Source of the DNA: Marinobacter changyiensis | Lineage (GTDB): Bacteria; Pseudomonadota; Gammaproteobacteria; Pseudomonadales; Oleiphilaceae | Direction of reading: 5' to 3' | Assembly: GCF_009193265.1 (NCBI RefSeq) | Contig: NZ_VZZZ01000002.1 | Location: forward strand, 1 to 64,000 | Length of the DNA: 64,000 bases | In this document: positions 17,463-31,910 of the stretch, piece after piece | Numbering within the stretch: position 1 is the first letter of the stretch | How the letters are laid out: every line of letters begins with the position of its first letter | Translations under genes and position numbers: made by a program | Notes under the pieces: generated by a model | The model's input: only the letters and a program-made list of their open reading frames with translations | Told to the model about the DNA's origin: nothing | Database searches by the model: none

Positions 17463-18947
17463 ATGTGTGTCACATCGCTTAGCACGTTATTACAAGGTGT
17501 CGCGCCGTTGCCATCGGTATTCGATGTCACCATACACGGCCTTGCGACCGACAGCCGCGAGGTGCGCCCGGGCGATGCGTTTGTGGCACTGGCTGGGTTC
17601 CGAACGCCATCAGATCACTATCTTGATGCGGCTATCCGGGCAGGGGCGGCGGTGATTCTTCTCGAAGCTCCCCAGGCTGGCGAGTGCTCCGAGCATCGGG
17701 GTGCACTCATCGTTCCCATTGCAGATTTGCGAGACAAGCTGGGTTTACTGGCCGATCGTTTTTATGAGCATCCCTCTCAGCGGCTGAGCGTGCTGGGCGT
17801 TACCGGCACCAACGGCAAGACCTCCGTCACGCACTTTCTTTCACAGATGCTGAACGCAACCGGCACCCCCTGCGGAATGATCGGAACGTTGGGTTGCGGT
17901 ATGCCCGGGAGGCTGCAGCCAACGACCCACACCACGCCTGACGTTGCGAATGTGAATAAATGCCTGTCCCACATTCTTTCCCAGGGTGGGCGGGCCGCCG
18001 CCATGGAAGTATCGTCCCACGCCCTGGAGCAAGGCCGCGTTGACGGCATTACCATGACCGGGGCGATATTTACCAACCTCAGCCGTGACCACCTTGACTA
18101 CCACGGCACGATGGAAGCCTATGGCAACGCCAAGGTGAAGCTGTTTCTACGGGAAGGTTTGCATTTTTCTGTGATCAATTTTGATGACCCGTTCGGCCGT
18201 CAGCTCTATGAACAACTCGAAGGTCAGTGTGATCGTGTGCGCTTCAGCCTGCATGAGTCCCAGACCGAGCTCTGGCTGACTGATTATCGCCCCCACGCAG
18301 CCGGTTTTTCTGCATCGATTGACGGACTGTGGGGAGCGTTTGACATTGAGGCGCCTCTGTTGGGCAGCTTCAACGTCAGCAACCTACTTGCTGCCATGGG
18401 CGCGGTTCTGAGCCTTGGCGTACCAGTGGAGCGGGTTGTGGCGGCGGCCGCAAAGCTTTCCCCACCCCCGGGTCGGCTGGAATCCTACAGTGGCCAGAAT
18501 GGCTCTCGGGTAGTTGTTGATTACGCGCACACGCCGGATGCCCTGGCCAACGCGTTGGCGGCTTTGCGACCCCACACTGCCGGTGCATTGACCTGTGTCT
18601 TCGGATGCGGGGGTGACCGTGATACCGGCAAGCGGCCGGAAATGGCCAAGGTCGCAGAGGCCGGTGCTGACCGCGTCATCGTAACAGATGATAACCCGCG
18701 CTCCGAGCACCCGGACACCATTGCCCGGGATATTATGGCGGGCTTCGAGATGCCGGAGGCCGTGCAGCTGATTCATGACCGAGCCAGTGCTATAAGGGCC
18801 GCCATCGAACAGGCTGGCCCCGGTGACGTGGTCCTGGTTGCAGGCAAAGGCCACGAAACCTGGCAGGAAATTGCCGGCAAGCGGGTGCCATTCAGTGATG
18901 CAGAGCAGGTGCGCTCAGCGCTAACACTGACCGGGGGTGGCGCATGA
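17463..18947 (+). CDS. murE: UDP-MurNAc-L-Ala-D-Glu:meso-diaminopimelate ligase
   Basis: MurE adds the third residue of the peptidoglycan stem peptide. The ATP site GVTGTNGKTSVTHF and the DDNPR motif, which marks meso-diaminopimelate specificity over lysine, are present, with the carbamylated-lysine region between them. The ATG at 17463, four bases past the ftsI stop, gives 494 residues, the usual size; an ORF start 19 codons upstream lies inside ftsI and gives an atypical N-terminus. Confidence 0.97.
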   Translation: MCVTSLSTLLQGVAPLPSVFDVTIHGLATDSREVRPGDAFVALAGFRTPSDHYLDAAIRAGAAVILLEAPQAGECSEHRGALIVPIADLRDKLGLLADRFYEHPSQRLSVLGVTGTNGKTSVTHFLSQMLNATGTPCGMIGTLGCGMPGRLQPTTHTTPDVANVNKCLSHILSQGGRAAAMEVSSHALEQGRVDGITMTGAIFTNLSRDHLDYHGTMEAYGNAKVKLFLREGLHFSVINFDDPFGRQLYEQLEGQCDRVRFSLHESQTELWLTDYRPHAAGFSASIDGLWGAFDIEAPLLGSFNVSNLLAAMGAVLSLGVPVERVVAAAAKLSPPPGRLESYSGQNGSRVVVDYAHTPDALANALAALRPHTAGALTCVFGCGGDRDTGKRPEMAKVAEAGADRVIVTDDNPRSEHPDTIARDIMAGFEMPEAVQLIHDRASAIRAAIEQAGPGDVVLVAGKGHETWQEIAGKRVPFSDAEQVRSALTLTGGGA

Positions 18948-20326
18948 TGCGTACGTTTTCGCTGACCGAAGCAGCCCGGTGGCTTGGGGCCCAATCCCCC
19001 GGTAATGATGCCTCATTCGGGAAGGTGTCTACCGACACTCGAACAATTCAGCCCGGTGACCTGTTTGTTGCGCTTCGCGGCGAACGGTTCGATGGCCACC
19101 GTTTTCTGGCCGAGGCGGTCGAGGCGGGGGCTTCGGCCCTGGTGGTTGATACATTGGTACCTTCAATAACCGTGCCTCAGATCCAGGTTGAAGATACCAC
19201 CGAAGCGCTCGCCATCCTGGCCTTCGGAAATCGTCGTGAAAGCAAGGCCCGCTTCGTCGCGGTGACCGGTAGCAGTGGGAAAACCACAGTCAAGGAAATG
19301 CTGGCATCCATGCTGCGGGGCGCAGGTGAAACACTCGCGACCCGGGGTAACCTGAATAATCACATCGGCGTGCCGCTGACGTTATTCGAGATTGCTCCGG
19401 AGCATCAGTTTGCAGTGATTGAACTCGGGGCCAGTGGTGTTGGCGAAATTGCTCACACTGTTGCCATTACTCAGCCCGATGTGGTGATTATTACCAACGC
19501 CGGGGAGGCGCACCTGGAAGGCTTCGGCAGTTACGAGAATATCGTGGCGGCCAAGGGCGAGATCATTGACGGCGTTATAGCCGGAGGAACTGTGGTTCTG
19601 AACCGGGATGATCCGGCCTATGACGTTTGGCGCAACCGCGCCGGTGAACGAAAAGTGGTTTCCGTGGGTTTCGGGGCACAGGGTTCGGCGGACTATACCT
19701 GCGAGACACTGACTTCGGGTGGTACTGAGCAGGCGGTGAGGCTGAACGGCCCCGACCGCTGGACCTGTGACATCACGCTTCCGTTGCTTGGTCACCACAA
19801 TCTGACCAATGCCCTGCTGGCGGTCGCAGCGGTGCGCGAGCTGGGTATCGACGATCATTGCATTCAGGCCGGGCTTTCGGCCCTGGCACCAGTGCCCGGT
19901 CGTTTGCAGTCCATTGATCTCGCACCCGGAGTCACGGTAATCGACGACAGCTATAACGCCAACCCGACCTCAATGAAGGCAGCGCTTGAGGTGCTGTCAA
20001 AAAGTGCCGGTCTGCGTGTGGCCGTGCTCGGGACCATGGCTGAACTGGGAGAGGAGGCCGGGCGCCTGCATGAGCAGATCGGTACCGCCGCCAGGGAACT
20101 GGGTATTGAAACACTGGTCGTGATTGGAGAGCACTCGGAGGCGTACCGGAAGGGTTTCGGTGGACATACAGTGGTTTGCTCTGATCACGAAGATGCCATT
20201 AATTACGTTGAGAAGCAGCTAGCCGCTCCGGTCAGGGTGCTGGTGAAGGGATCTCGCAGTTCCGCCATGAATGTCGTGGTGGAGGGGCTCAAAAACAAGG
20301 TGAAAAATTCATGCTGCTCTGGCTGA
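18944..20326 (+). CDS. murF: UDP-MurNAc-tripeptide:D-Ala-D-Ala ligase
   Basis: MurF completes the pentapeptide by adding D-alanyl-D-alanine. It shows the Mur-ligase P-loop [14 protein letters not shown], the [10 protein letters not shown] and [12 protein letters not shown] regions, and [15 protein letters not shown], the MurF hallmark. 460 residues. The start overlaps the murE stop; either of two adjacent ATG codons may be used. The last 16 bases overlap the mraY start. Confidence 0.97.
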   Translation: MMRTFSLTEAARWLGAQSPGNDASFGKVSTDTRTIQPGDLFVALRGERFDGHRFLAEAVEAGASALVVDTLVPSITVPQIQVEDTTEALAILAFGNRRESKARFVAVTGSSGKTTVKEMLASMLRGAGETLATRGNLNNHIGVPLTLFEIAPEHQFAVIELGASGVGEIAHTVAITQPDVVIITNAGEAHLEGFGSYENIVAAKGEIIDGVIAGGTVVLNRDDPAYDVWRNRAGERKVVSVGFGAQGSADYTCETLTSGGTEQAVRLNGPDRWTCDITLPLLGHHNLTNALLAVAAVRELGIDDHCIQAGLSALAPVPGRLQSIDLAPGVTVIDDSYNANPTSMKAALEVLSKSAGLRVAVLGTMAELGEEAGRLHEQIGTAARELGIETLVVIGEHSEAYRKGFGGHTVVCSDHEDAINYVEKQLAAPVRVLVKGSRSSAMNVVVEGLKNKVKNSCCSG

Positions 20327-21396
20327 CGGGAACACTCTCAGAATACTTTACATCGCTGACGATGTTTCAGTACCTGACGCTGCGCGGGATTTTTGGCGTG
20401 TTGACCGCATTACTGATCTCTCTTCTGATCGGCCCGGTGATGATTCGTAAACTGGGCCAGTATCAGATTGGCCAGTCGGTCCGTGATGATGGCCCTCAGA
20501 CCCACCTGAGTAAGGCTGGAACACCAACCATGGGCGGCGCCCTCATTCTGGTGGCGATTGCCGTCAGCACCCTGTTATGGGCAGATCTTGCCAATCGCTA
20601 TATCTGGATAACGCTGGCGGTCACCTTGCTTTTTGGTGCCATTGGCTGGGTCGATGACTATCGGAAGGTTGTGGAGCGCAATCCTCGCGGGCTTCCCAGC
20701 CGCTGGAAGTATTTCTGGCAGTCGGTGATTGGCGCCGTAGCTGCGTTTGTTCTGTTCTACACGGCCACCTTGCCCCAGGAGACCTCGCTGTTTGTGCCAT
20801 TATTCAAGAATGTGTCGTTCACATTGGGCCCGGTGTTTTTCATTCTCCTGACTTACTTTGTCATTGTCGGCAGCAGTAACGCGGTCAATCTGACCGATGG
20901 TCTCGATGGCCTGGCGATTCTGCCCACAGTAATGGTCGCGGCTGCGCTTGGCATATTTGCCTACCTTTCCGGTCATGCCCAGTTTTCAAACTACCTGCTG
21001 ATTCCCCACTTGCCGGGAACCGGAGAGCTTATTGTATTTTGCGGCGCCATTGTGGGAGCCGGTCTGGGTTTCCTGTGGTTCAACACCTATCCGGCCCAGG
21101 TATTTATGGGCGATGTGGGTGCCCTGGCCCTTGGGGCTGCACTTGGGGTGGTCGCGGTAATCGTGAGGCAGGAGATTGTGCTGTTCATCATGGGTGGCAT
21201 TTTTGTCATGGAAACGGTGTCGGTGATCTTGCAGGTTGCCTCATTTCGACTGACCGGGCGGCGGATTTTCCGCATGGCGCCACTGCATCATCACTTTGAA
21301 TTGAAAGGCTGGCCGGAACCTCGCGTTATTGTGCGGTTCTGGGTGATTACCGTAGTGCTGGTCCTGGTTGGACTGGCCACACTGAAAATTCGATAG
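20311..21396 (+). CDS. mraY: Phospho-MurNAc-pentapeptide translocase MraY
   Basis: MraY makes lipid I by transferring phospho-MurNAc-pentapeptide to undecaprenyl phosphate. It is a ten-helix membrane enzyme of 361 residues. The catalytic motifs are the VDDYRK aspartate pair, NLTDGLDGL, and the [11 protein letters not shown] histidine cluster. The ATG at 20311 gives [11 protein letters not shown], matching the E. coli start, so the 16-base overlap with murF is real. Confidence 0.97.
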   Translation: MLLWLTGTLSEYFTSLTMFQYLTLRGIFGVLTALLISLLIGPVMIRKLGQYQIGQSVRDDGPQTHLSKAGTPTMGGALILVAIAVSTLLWADLANRYIWITLAVTLLFGAIGWVDDYRKVVERNPRGLPSRWKYFWQSVIGAVAAFVLFYTATLPQETSLFVPLFKNVSFTLGPVFFILLTYFVIVGSSNAVNLTDGLDGLAILPTVMVAAALGIFAYLSGHAQFSNYLLIPHLPGTGELIVFCGAIVGAGLGFLWFNTYPAQVFMGDVGALALGAALGVVAVIVRQEIVLFIMGGIFVMETVSVILQVASFRLTGRRIFRMAPLHHHFELKGWPEPRVIVRFWVITVVLVLVGLATLKIR

Positions 21397-21411
21397 GCAA
21401 AGCAGATACTT

Positions 21412-22752
21412 ATGAGCGTTATTGTCTCAGACCGTCGCACACTGGTAGTAGGACTCGGCAAGACCGGGCTTTCCTGCGTGCGCTACCTGCTGGCGCAGGG
21501 GCGGGATGTTGCTGTGGCCGATAATCGCTTGTCGCCCCCGGGTCTTGCCGAACTTAAAGCCCGATGGCCAGAGGTTCCGCTGCATTTGGGCGTTTTTAAT
21601 GCTGAGCTTTTTGCGGGTTTCAACGAGTTGGTCGTCAGCCCCGGGCTGAACATAGATGAACCCGCAATTCGGGCGGCCGCGGAGCGTGGTGCCCGGATTC
21701 GCGGTGATATTGATCTTTTCAGCGATGCCGCCCAGGCGCCGATCGTTGCCATAACAGGCTCCAACGGCAAGACAACCGTGACCACGCTGTTGGGTGAAAT
21801 GGCCAAAGCCGCCGGCACACAGGTGGCGGTCGGTGGCAATATCGGCACCCCGGCCCTGGACCTGCTGGACAACAATGTTGAACTTTACATACTGGAACTT
21901 TCCAGCTTTCAGCTCGAAACCACCGCCACTCTGGGTGCGCTGGCCGCGACTGTGCTCAATGTCAGCGATGACCACTTGGATCGTTACGCCACGAAAATGG
22001 CGTATTTTCAGGCCAAGCAGCGCATCTTCAACGGTTGCAAGACTGCCGTGGTCAATCTGGATGACCCACTCAGCACCCCGATGGCACGGGATACCCTGCG
22101 CTTTGTCTGTTTCGGAATGCATCGAATCAATCCGGAGACCTTCAGCACCCGGGATGATGAAGGCGACGCCTGGATTACCTTCGGGTTTGACAACCTGATT
22201 CGTCAGAGTGAGCTGCCACTGCCTGGTCTTCATAATTTGAGCAATGTGATGGCGGCTCTGGCATTGGGTCATGCGGCGGGTCTGCCAATGGCAGTGATGC
22301 TGGACGTTGCCCGGAACTTCCATGGGCTGCCACACCGATGCGAGCGGGTGCGTACTGTCGCAGGCGTGGAATACATCAATGACTCCAAGGGTACCAATGT
22401 GGGTGCGACCGTCGCTGCCATTGAGAGCCTTGCTCCGCGCAATGGAAAAATTGTGCTGATAGCCGGCGGTGAAGGCAAGGGTGCGGATTTCCGTCCATTG
22501 GTGGCTCCGGTGTCACGTCATTGCCGGGCCGCCATTCTGATAGGCCGTGATGCGCCCAGGCTGGCAGAACTATTCCATGAGCATGTAGAAACCCAGCGGG
22601 CGGAAACGCTCGCTCAAGCCGTGATCAAAGCGTCAGAGACGGCCCATGTTGACGACCGGGTCCTGCTTTCTCCGGCCTGCGCCAGTTTCGACATGTTCCG
22701 GAACTACGAAGACCGCGGCGAACAGTTCCGTCAGCAGGTGGAGGCCCTATGA
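21412..22752 (+). CDS. murD: UDP-MurNAc-L-alanine:D-glutamate ligase
   Basis: MurD adds D-glutamate, the second stem residue. The N-terminal UDP-binding Rossmann domain (LVVGLGKTGLSCVRYLLAQG), the P-loop ITGSNGKTTVTTLL, ELSSFQLETT and the C-terminal YINDSKGTNVGAT motif are all visible. 446 residues, usual length. It ends overlapping ftsW by four bases. Confidence 0.97.
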   Translation: MSVIVSDRRTLVVGLGKTGLSCVRYLLAQGRDVAVADNRLSPPGLAELKARWPEVPLHLGVFNAELFAGFNELVVSPGLNIDEPAIRAAAERGARIRGDIDLFSDAAQAPIVAITGSNGKTTVTTLLGEMAKAAGTQVAVGGNIGTPALDLLDNNVELYILELSSFQLETTATLGALAATVLNVSDDHLDRYATKMAYFQAKQRIFNGCKTAVVNLDDPLSTPMARDTLRFVCFGMHRINPETFSTRDDEGDAWITFGFDNLIRQSELPLPGLHNLSNVMAALALGHAAGLPMAVMLDVARNFHGLPHRCERVRTVAGVEYINDSKGTNVGATVAAIESLAPRNGKIVLIAGGEGKGADFRPLVAPVSRHCRAAILIGRDAPRLAELFHEHVETQRAETLAQAVIKASETAHVDDRVLLSPACASFDMFRNYEDRGEQFRQQVEAL

Positions 22753-23948
22753 ATCTGCCTGACCTGAAGCTGTCAAACAGCCGCATCCAGTTGAACCGCA
22801 ACCCTCTGCCGTGGCTGCTGCTGAGCTCGATTTCATTGCTGGTCATCGGCGTTGTCATGATAGCGTCCGCGTCTACTGACATGGCCGCTGCGGTGATGGG
22901 TAACAGCTATCATTTTGTCATCCGGCAGCTCATTTTCGCGGCCCTTGGATGCACCCTGGCGCTGATCGCCGCCAATATTCCAATGGCCTGGTGGGAGCGC
23001 AGTGGCTGGCTTTTGCTGGGGGTTGGGCTTTTTGTGCTGATACTGGTGCTGACCCCGGTGGGTCGGACGGTGAATGGCTCTACCCGTTGGATTCCCTTTG
23101 GTTTGTTCAACGTTCAGGTTTCTGAGATTGCAAAACTCTGCCTGATCGTCTACCTCGCAGGTTATGTGGTGCGGCGCCGGGAAGAGCTGGTCAATACCTG
23201 GGTTGGTTTTCTCAAGCCGGTTGCAGTGCTGGGCATGGCGTCGATTCTGCTGGTTATCGAACCGGACTTCGGCGCCACGGTGGTTCTGATGACCGCAGCG
23301 TTGGGGATGATTTTCCTCAGTGGTGTAAAGCTCAGCCGCTTCCTGCCGCTGATAGCTTCCTGCGTATTTATCGGGACTGTACTCATTTTCACTCAGCCGT
23401 ATCGGCTAAAGCGCGTTGTAAGCTATCTGGATCCCTGGAAAGACCAGTTTGACAGTGGTTATCAGTTAACCCAGTCGCTGATTGCTTTTGGTCGCGGGGA
23501 ATGGGGCGGGGTTGGCCTGGGTAATTCGGTGCAGAAGCTGTTTTACCTGCCGGAGGCTCACACCGATTTCATCTTTGCCATCACGGCCGAGGAGTTTGGC
23601 CTGTTTGGATCGCTGGGCGTGTTGGGGTTGGTCACTGTATTGGTGCTTTCAGGTTTTACCATCGCCCGTCGTGCAGAGAACGCAGGCATGCCTTTCGCGG
23701 CTTGTTTTTCCTATGGCATAACCCTGCTGATCGGCCTGCAGGCCAGCATCAATATGGCAGTCAACACCGGTTTGCTGCCTACCAAGGGGCTGACACTGCC
23801 ATTGGTTAGTTACGGCGGCAGCAGTCTGCTGATCACTTGTATCTGCATCGGGATTCTGGCACGAGTGGAAATGGAGCGCACGGCCCAGGACCAGATCGCA
23901 GCAAACGGCAAACAAACGCCATTCCGGGGAGGCGCAGCTTATGAATAG
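22749..23948 (+). CDS. ftsW: Septal peptidoglycan polymerase FtsW
   Basis: FtsW is the SEDS glycosyltransferase that polymerises septal glycan together with FtsI. About ten transmembrane helices are seen. SEDS landmarks include NGSTRWIPFG, VQVSEIAKL, the large loop with AHTDFIFAITAEEFGL (its aspartate is the proposed catalytic residue), and the LPTKGLTLPLVSYGGSSL ending. 399 residues. Overlaps murD and murG at its two ends. Confidence 0.97.
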   Translation: MNLPDLKLSNSRIQLNRNPLPWLLLSSISLLVIGVVMIASASTDMAAAVMGNSYHFVIRQLIFAALGCTLALIAANIPMAWWERSGWLLLGVGLFVLILVLTPVGRTVNGSTRWIPFGLFNVQVSEIAKLCLIVYLAGYVVRRREELVNTWVGFLKPVAVLGMASILLVIEPDFGATVVLMTAALGMIFLSGVKLSRFLPLIASCVFIGTVLIFTQPYRLKRVVSYLDPWKDQFDSGYQLTQSLIAFGRGEWGGVGLGNSVQKLFYLPEAHTDFIFAITAEEFGLFGSLGVLGLVTVLVLSGFTIARRAENAGMPFAACFSYGITLLIGLQASINMAVNTGLLPTKGLTLPLVSYGGSSLLITCICIGILARVEMERTAQDQIAANGKQTPFRGGAAYE

Positions 23949-25015
23949 TAAGCGCTTCCTTATCATGGCAGGCGGAACCGGAGGCCATGTGTTCCCGGCA
24001 TTGGCCACGGCGCGACTGTTACAGGCGCGGGGTCATGAAGTCCACTGGCTTGGCTCCTCCGGTGGTATAGAAGTGCGTCTGATTGGCGACACCGATATAC
24101 CGCTGTCGGTGATTTCCATTTCCGGCCTCCGGAGTAAGGGTGGTCTGACGTTGCTGGCAGCGCCTTTCAAATTGGCGCGCGGGCTTGTCCAGGCTTTGAC
24201 AGTGCTTCGCACGGTAAAACCGGATTGCGTCATTGGCATGGGCGGCTTTGTTACCGGCCCCGGCGGTGTTGCAGCCTGGCTGACCAAGACACCGTTACTG
24301 ATCCATGAACAGAACGCGATTGCAGGCATGACCAATCGAATTCTGGCGCGTTTTGCGAAAATGGTTATGGAAGCCTTTCCTGACAGCTTCGGCGCCAAGG
24401 TGGTCACCCGCTGTACCGGCAACCCGGTACGGGATGAGATGGCTCACATGGCGACGCCAGAAGAACGGATGGCCGGCCGCGAGGGCGCTTTGAGAGTCCT
24501 GGTGGTGGGCGGCAGTCTGGGAGCACAGGCAATCAACAGCTGTGTGCCCCAAGCGTTGGCAAAAATGCCGGCAGACGTACGCCCGAACGTTCGTCATCAA
24601 TGCGGTGAACGCAATCTGGAGGCAACCAGAGCGGCCTATGCAGCCGCGGGGGTTGAAGCTTCAGTGGAGCCTTTTATCAGCGAGATGGCCGCCGCCTATA
24701 GCTGGGCCGATATCGTCATTTGCCGGGCCGGTGCGCTGACTATTGCAGAGCTGTGCGCCGCAGGACTCGGCGCGATTCTGGTGCCATTCCCCCACGCGGT
24801 GGATGACCATCAGACCAGAAACGCGGACCACATGGTGCAAGTCAAAGCGGCCATGTTGATCCCTCAACATAAACTGACTGCGGACATTCTGGCCGAAACT
24901 CTCACTGACCTGCTGGCGGATCGCGGTCGGATTCTGGAAATGGCCAGGGCCGCGAGGTCCCTAGCGCGTCCTGACGCGACGGAGCGAGTTGTGAATTACT
25001 GTCTGGAGGCTGCGC

Positions 25016-25023
<8 letters not shown>
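23941..25023 (+). CDS. murG: Lipid II synthase MurG
   Basis: MurG transfers GlcNAc from UDP-GlcNAc to lipid I on the inner face of the membrane. The two Rossmann-like domains show [14 protein letters not shown] (G-loop 1), [34 protein letters not shown] (G-loop 3) and [17 protein letters not shown], the UDP-GlcNAc site. 360 residues, typical. Overlaps ftsW and murC by eight bases each. Confidence 0.97.
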
Positions 25024-28252
<3,229 letters not shown>

Positions 28253-28287
28253 ACCCATTTTTATGGACCTACGGTTTGGTGAATTAC

Positions 28288-29523
28288 ATGTCATCGGTTG
28301 AAACGGAAAACATGATTGTCGGCCTCGACATCGGCACCTCGAAAGTGGTGGCCATCGTCGGCAAACGTAAAATGGACGGCAGCATCGAAGTGGTGGGCAT
28401 CGGCTCGCACCCTTCCCGAGGACTGAAACGCGGTGTTGTGGTGAATATTGAAACCACAGTGCAGGCCATTCAGCGAGCGGTCGAAGAGGCCGAGCTGATG
28501 GCAGGCTGCAGGATTCACTCGGTTTATGCGGGTATTGCCGGCAGCCACATCAAAAGCCTGAACTCACACGGTATTGTCGCAATACGAGACCGGGAAGTGA
28601 CCCAGGCGGATATCGACCGGGTAATCGATGCGGCCCAGGCGGTCGCCATACCGGCGGACCAGAAGGTGCTTCATATATTGCCGCAGGAGTTTGTGATCGA
28701 TAACCAGGAAGGCATCAAGGAGCCCATGGGGATGTCCGGGGTGCGGCTTGAGGCCAAGGTGCATTTGGTGACCTGCGCGGTGAATGCGGCCCAGAACATC
28801 GAGAAATGCGTGCGTCGATGTGGTCTGGAGGTCGATGACATCATTCTGGAGCAGCTCGCATCCAGCTATGCGGTGTTAACCGAAGATGAAAAAGAGCTGG
28901 GCGTTTGCGTGGTTGATATCGGTGGCGGCACAACGGATATCGCGGTCTTCACCGGCGGGGCCATTCGGCACACGTCGGTGATTCCCATTGCCGGGGACCA
29001 GGTTACCAATGACATCGCGATGGCCTTGCGCACGCCGACCCAGAACGCTGAAGAAATCAAGATCAAGTATGCCTGTGCGCTCACTCAGCTTGCAGGTGCG
29101 GACGAAACCATCAAAGTCCCCAGCGTCGGGGAACGGGCTCCCAGAGATCTGTCCCGGCAGGCGCTGGCTGAGGTGGTTGAGCCTCGTTATGAAGAGTTGT
29201 TCACGCTCGTTCAGTCAGAACTTCGTCGCTCCGGCTTTGAAGATCTGATACCGGCGGGCGTCGTGATTACGGGCGGTTCTTCCACCATGGAAGGTGTGGT
29301 GGAGCTGGCCGAGGAAATCTTCCATATGCCGGTTCGGCTTGCTTCACCGCAGGCGGTTTCCGGGATGACGGAGGTGGTCAACAACCCGATTTACTCCACC
29401 GGGGTGGGCTTGTTGATCTATGGGTTTCGCCAGATGGATATTGGCCGGGGCCCGGTGGTCAGGGGAGAAGGTTCGCCTTCATTCTTTGAGCGCGTGAAGA
29501 GCTGGTTTACCGGTCATTTTTGA
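28288..29523 (+). CDS. ftsA: Cell division protein FtsA
   Basis: FtsA is an actin-fold ATPase that tethers FtsZ to the membrane. The ATP-binding phosphate loops GLDIGTSKVVA and VVDIGGGTTDIAVF, and VITGGSSTMEG, are visible, and a C-terminal amphipathic helix (FFERVKSWFTGHF) acts as the membrane anchor. The ATG at 28288 is preceded by GGTGA five bases away and gives 411 residues; a TTG four codons earlier is less likely. Confidence 0.97.
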   Translation: MSSVETENMIVGLDIGTSKVVAIVGKRKMDGSIEVVGIGSHPSRGLKRGVVVNIETTVQAIQRAVEEAELMAGCRIHSVYAGIAGSHIKSLNSHGIVAIRDREVTQADIDRVIDAAQAVAIPADQKVLHILPQEFVIDNQEGIKEPMGMSGVRLEAKVHLVTCAVNAAQNIEKCVRRCGLEVDDIILEQLASSYAVLTEDEKELGVCVVDIGGGTTDIAVFTGGAIRHTSVIPIAGDQVTNDIAMALRTPTQNAEEIKIKYACALTQLAGADETIKVPSVGERAPRDLSRQALAEVVEPRYEELFTLVQSELRRSGFEDLIPAGVVITGGSSTMEGVVELAEEIFHMPVRLASPQAVSGMTEVVNNPIYSTGVGLLIYGFRQMDIGRGPVVRGEGSPSFFERVKSWFTGHF

Positions 29524-29630
29524 TCGCAAGCCAGGCAGTAAACGACCGGGTAACCGGTCGGAACAAACGAAGGTCTCTCGAAAAATAATCGGCCTGGAAA
29601 ATGCCGACAACTGCACGAAGGAGTAGGGGA

Positions 29631-30788
29631 ATGTTTGAACTAGTCGATAATGTACAGCAAAACGCTGTGATAAAAGTCATTGGTGTTGGCGGTGGCGGCG
29701 GAAACGCAGTGCGTCACATGCTTAACAGTGACATCGAAGGTGTGGATTTTATCTGCGCCAATACTGATGCCCAGGCATTGACCGACATGGGCGCCAAACA
29801 TGTTATCCAGCTTGGTGGCAACATCACCAAAGGCCTGGGAGCCGGTGCCAACCCTGAAGTGGGTCGGCAATCAGCGATGGAAGACCGGGACCGCCTTGCA
29901 GAAGCGCTGAAAGGTGCCGATATGGTCTTTATTACCGCCGGTATGGGTGGCGGTACCGGGACGGGTGCTGCGCCGGTGGTAGCCGAGGTCGCGCGGGAAA
30001 TGGGCATCCTGACGGTGGCTGTAGTGACCAAGCCGTTCAACTTTGAAGGTGGCAAGCGGATGAAAGTCGCTGAATCCGGTCTGAAAGACCTGGAAGACTG
30101 CGTCGACTCCCTGATCACCATTCCTAATGAAAAATTACTATCGGTGATGGGCAAAAAAACCAGTTTGCTTGATGCCTTTGCCGAAGCGAATAATGTGCTC
30201 CTTGGCGCAGTTCAGGGTATCGCTGACCTGATTACCCGTAACGGTATGATCAACGTCGACTTTGCTGACGTAAAAACAGTGATGTCGGAGATGGGCATGG
30301 CGATGATGGGCACCGCGCGGGCTACCGGTGAAAACCGTGCTCGTGAAGCGGCCGAAGCCGCGATCCGCAGTCCACTGCTGGAAGATATCGACCTGCAGGG
30401 TGCGAAAGGTATTCTCGTCAATATTACCGCCGGTATGGACCTTAACCTGGGCGAGTTCTCGGAAGTGGGTGATATTGTGCGTGAGTTTGCCTCGGATTCC
30501 GCCACCGTTGTCGTTGGCACGGTGATTGATCCGGAGATGACTGACGAAATCAAGGTCACAGTGGTTGCAACTGGCCTGGGCGGCAGCAAAGAAAAGCCCA
30601 CGAAGGTCGTGGATAACACGCGCTCGCTGGATGGGAAAACCGACTACAAGCAGTTGGATCGTCCTGCGGTATTGCGTCGGCGTGCAGTAGCTCAAGGTAA
30701 TGTCGCGCTGGATCAGCGAAAGGACAGCGAAGAGCAAGGTGTGGACTATCTCGATATTCCCGCATTCCTTCGTCGTCAGGCTGATTGA
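29631..30788 (+). CDS. ftsZ: Cell division GTPase FtsZ
   Basis: FtsZ polymerises into the Z-ring at midcell. The tubulin signature GGGTGTG, the VIGVGGGGGNAV nucleotide loop and the T7-loop region NVDFADVKTVM are present. The C-terminal peptide YLDIPAFLRRQAD is the conserved docking tail for FtsA and ZipA. The ATG at 29631, with GAAGGAG upstream, gives MFELVDN and 385 residues; an earlier ATG ten codons upstream lacks family similarity. Confidence 0.98.
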   Translation: MFELVDNVQQNAVIKVIGVGGGGGNAVRHMLNSDIEGVDFICANTDAQALTDMGAKHVIQLGGNITKGLGAGANPEVGRQSAMEDRDRLAEALKGADMVFITAGMGGGTGTGAAPVVAEVAREMGILTVAVVTKPFNFEGGKRMKVAESGLKDLEDCVDSLITIPNEKLLSVMGKKTSLLDAFAEANNVLLGAVQGIADLITRNGMINVDFADVKTVMSEMGMAMMGTARATGENRAREAAEAAIRSPLLEDIDLQGAKGILVNITAGMDLNLGEFSEVGDIVREFASDSATVVVGTVIDPEMTDEIKVTVVATGLGGSKEKPTKVVDNTRSLDGKTDYKQLDRPAVLRRRAVAQGNVALDQRKDSEEQGVDYLDIPAFLRRQAD

Positions 30789-30982
30789 TACGCTGGTAAC
30801 GCTGAGACTTGGAAGCTCCCGCGACCGACTGGACGCAGGGTGTGTATGAAGAAAGGGTGCGAACTGAGAACCTGTTCAGATTGTCTGAGTTGGTCAAATG
30901 GTATTCAGTCGCGTTTTTTGATAAACTCCGGTCGGAATTGTGCCTGGACTTTATCTAACTTTGGTTACGGATTTATGAACTG

Positions 30983-31900
30983 ATGATCAGACAACGGACG
31001 CTTAAAAACACCATCCGTGCGACCGGAGTCGGTTTGCACTCGGGTGAAAAAGTCTACCTGACGCTCAAACCGGCCCCGATTGATGCCGGCATCGTGTTCA
31101 GACGTACCGATCTGGATCCAGCGGTAGAAATCAAGGCATGCGCCGAAAATGTCGGTGAGACCATGCTTTCGACGACGCTGGTAAAAGACTCTGTACGTGT
31201 GGCAACCGTTGAGCACCTGTTATCCGCGATGGCAGGGCTTGGAATTGATAACTGCTTTGTAGAGCTCAGTGCTGCTGAAGTGCCTATTATGGATGGCAGT
31301 GCGGGACCGTTCGTATTCCTGCTGCAGTCTGCGGGTATTGCCGAGCAGAACAAAGCCAAACGATTCATTCGTATCAAGCGTGAAGTGACAATCGAAGAGG
31401 GCGACAAGAAGGCGACCTTCCTGCCCTTTGAAGGTTTTAAAGTCAGCTTCAGCATCGACTTTGACCACCCTGTCTTCAAAGGGCGCGCTCAGACCGCGAC
31501 TGTCGACTTCTCGAGCACGTCGTTCGTGAAAGAAGTAAGCCGGGCCCGTACCTTCGGTTTCATGCGCGATATCGAGAAGTTGCGCGCCATGAACCTGGCG
31601 CTGGGCGGAAGCGTGGATAACGCGATTGTTGTGGATGATTATAAAATCCTCAACGAGGACGGCCTTCGATACGAAGACGAGTTCGTCAAGCACAAGGTGC
31701 TGGACGCCATCGGTGATCTATACCTGCTGGGCAACAGCCTGATTGGTGAGTTCCGTGGTATAAAATCCGGCCACGATCTGAATAATAAACTGCTCCGGAA
31801 ATTACGGGCAGAAGAGGATGCCTGGGAAGTAGTAACGTTTGACGACGAAGCTACTGCGCCGATCTCCTATGTAAAACCGATGTTGGCAGTTCAGGGCTAA
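30983..31900 (+). CDS. lpxC: UDP-3-O-acyl-N-acetylglucosamine deacetylase LpxC
   Basis: LpxC carries out the committed, zinc-dependent step of lipid A synthesis. Metal ligands are H78 (VEHLLSAM) and the HKVLDAIGD histidine and aspartate; the [11 protein letters not shown] and [10 protein letters not shown] segments are also typical. 305 residues. The 194-base gap from ftsZ contains no clear promoter. In E. coli LpxC is controlled by FtsH proteolysis at its C-terminus; the tail here ([14 protein letters not shown]) is short, so that may differ. Confidence 0.98.
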   Translation: MIRQRTLKNTIRATGVGLHSGEKVYLTLKPAPIDAGIVFRRTDLDPAVEIKACAENVGETMLSTTLVKDSVRVATVEHLLSAMAGLGIDNCFVELSAAEVPIMDGSAGPFVFLLQSAGIAEQNKAKRFIRIKREVTIEEGDKKATFLPFEGFKVSFSIDFDHPVFKGRAQTATVDFSSTSFVKEVSRARTFGFMRDIEKLRAMNLALGGSVDNAIVVDDYKILNEDGLRYEDEFVKHKVLDAIGDLYLLGNSLIGEFRGIKSGHDLNNKLLRKLRAEEDAWEVVTFDDEATAPISYVKPMLAVQG

Positions 31901-31910
31901 AGCGGGACGC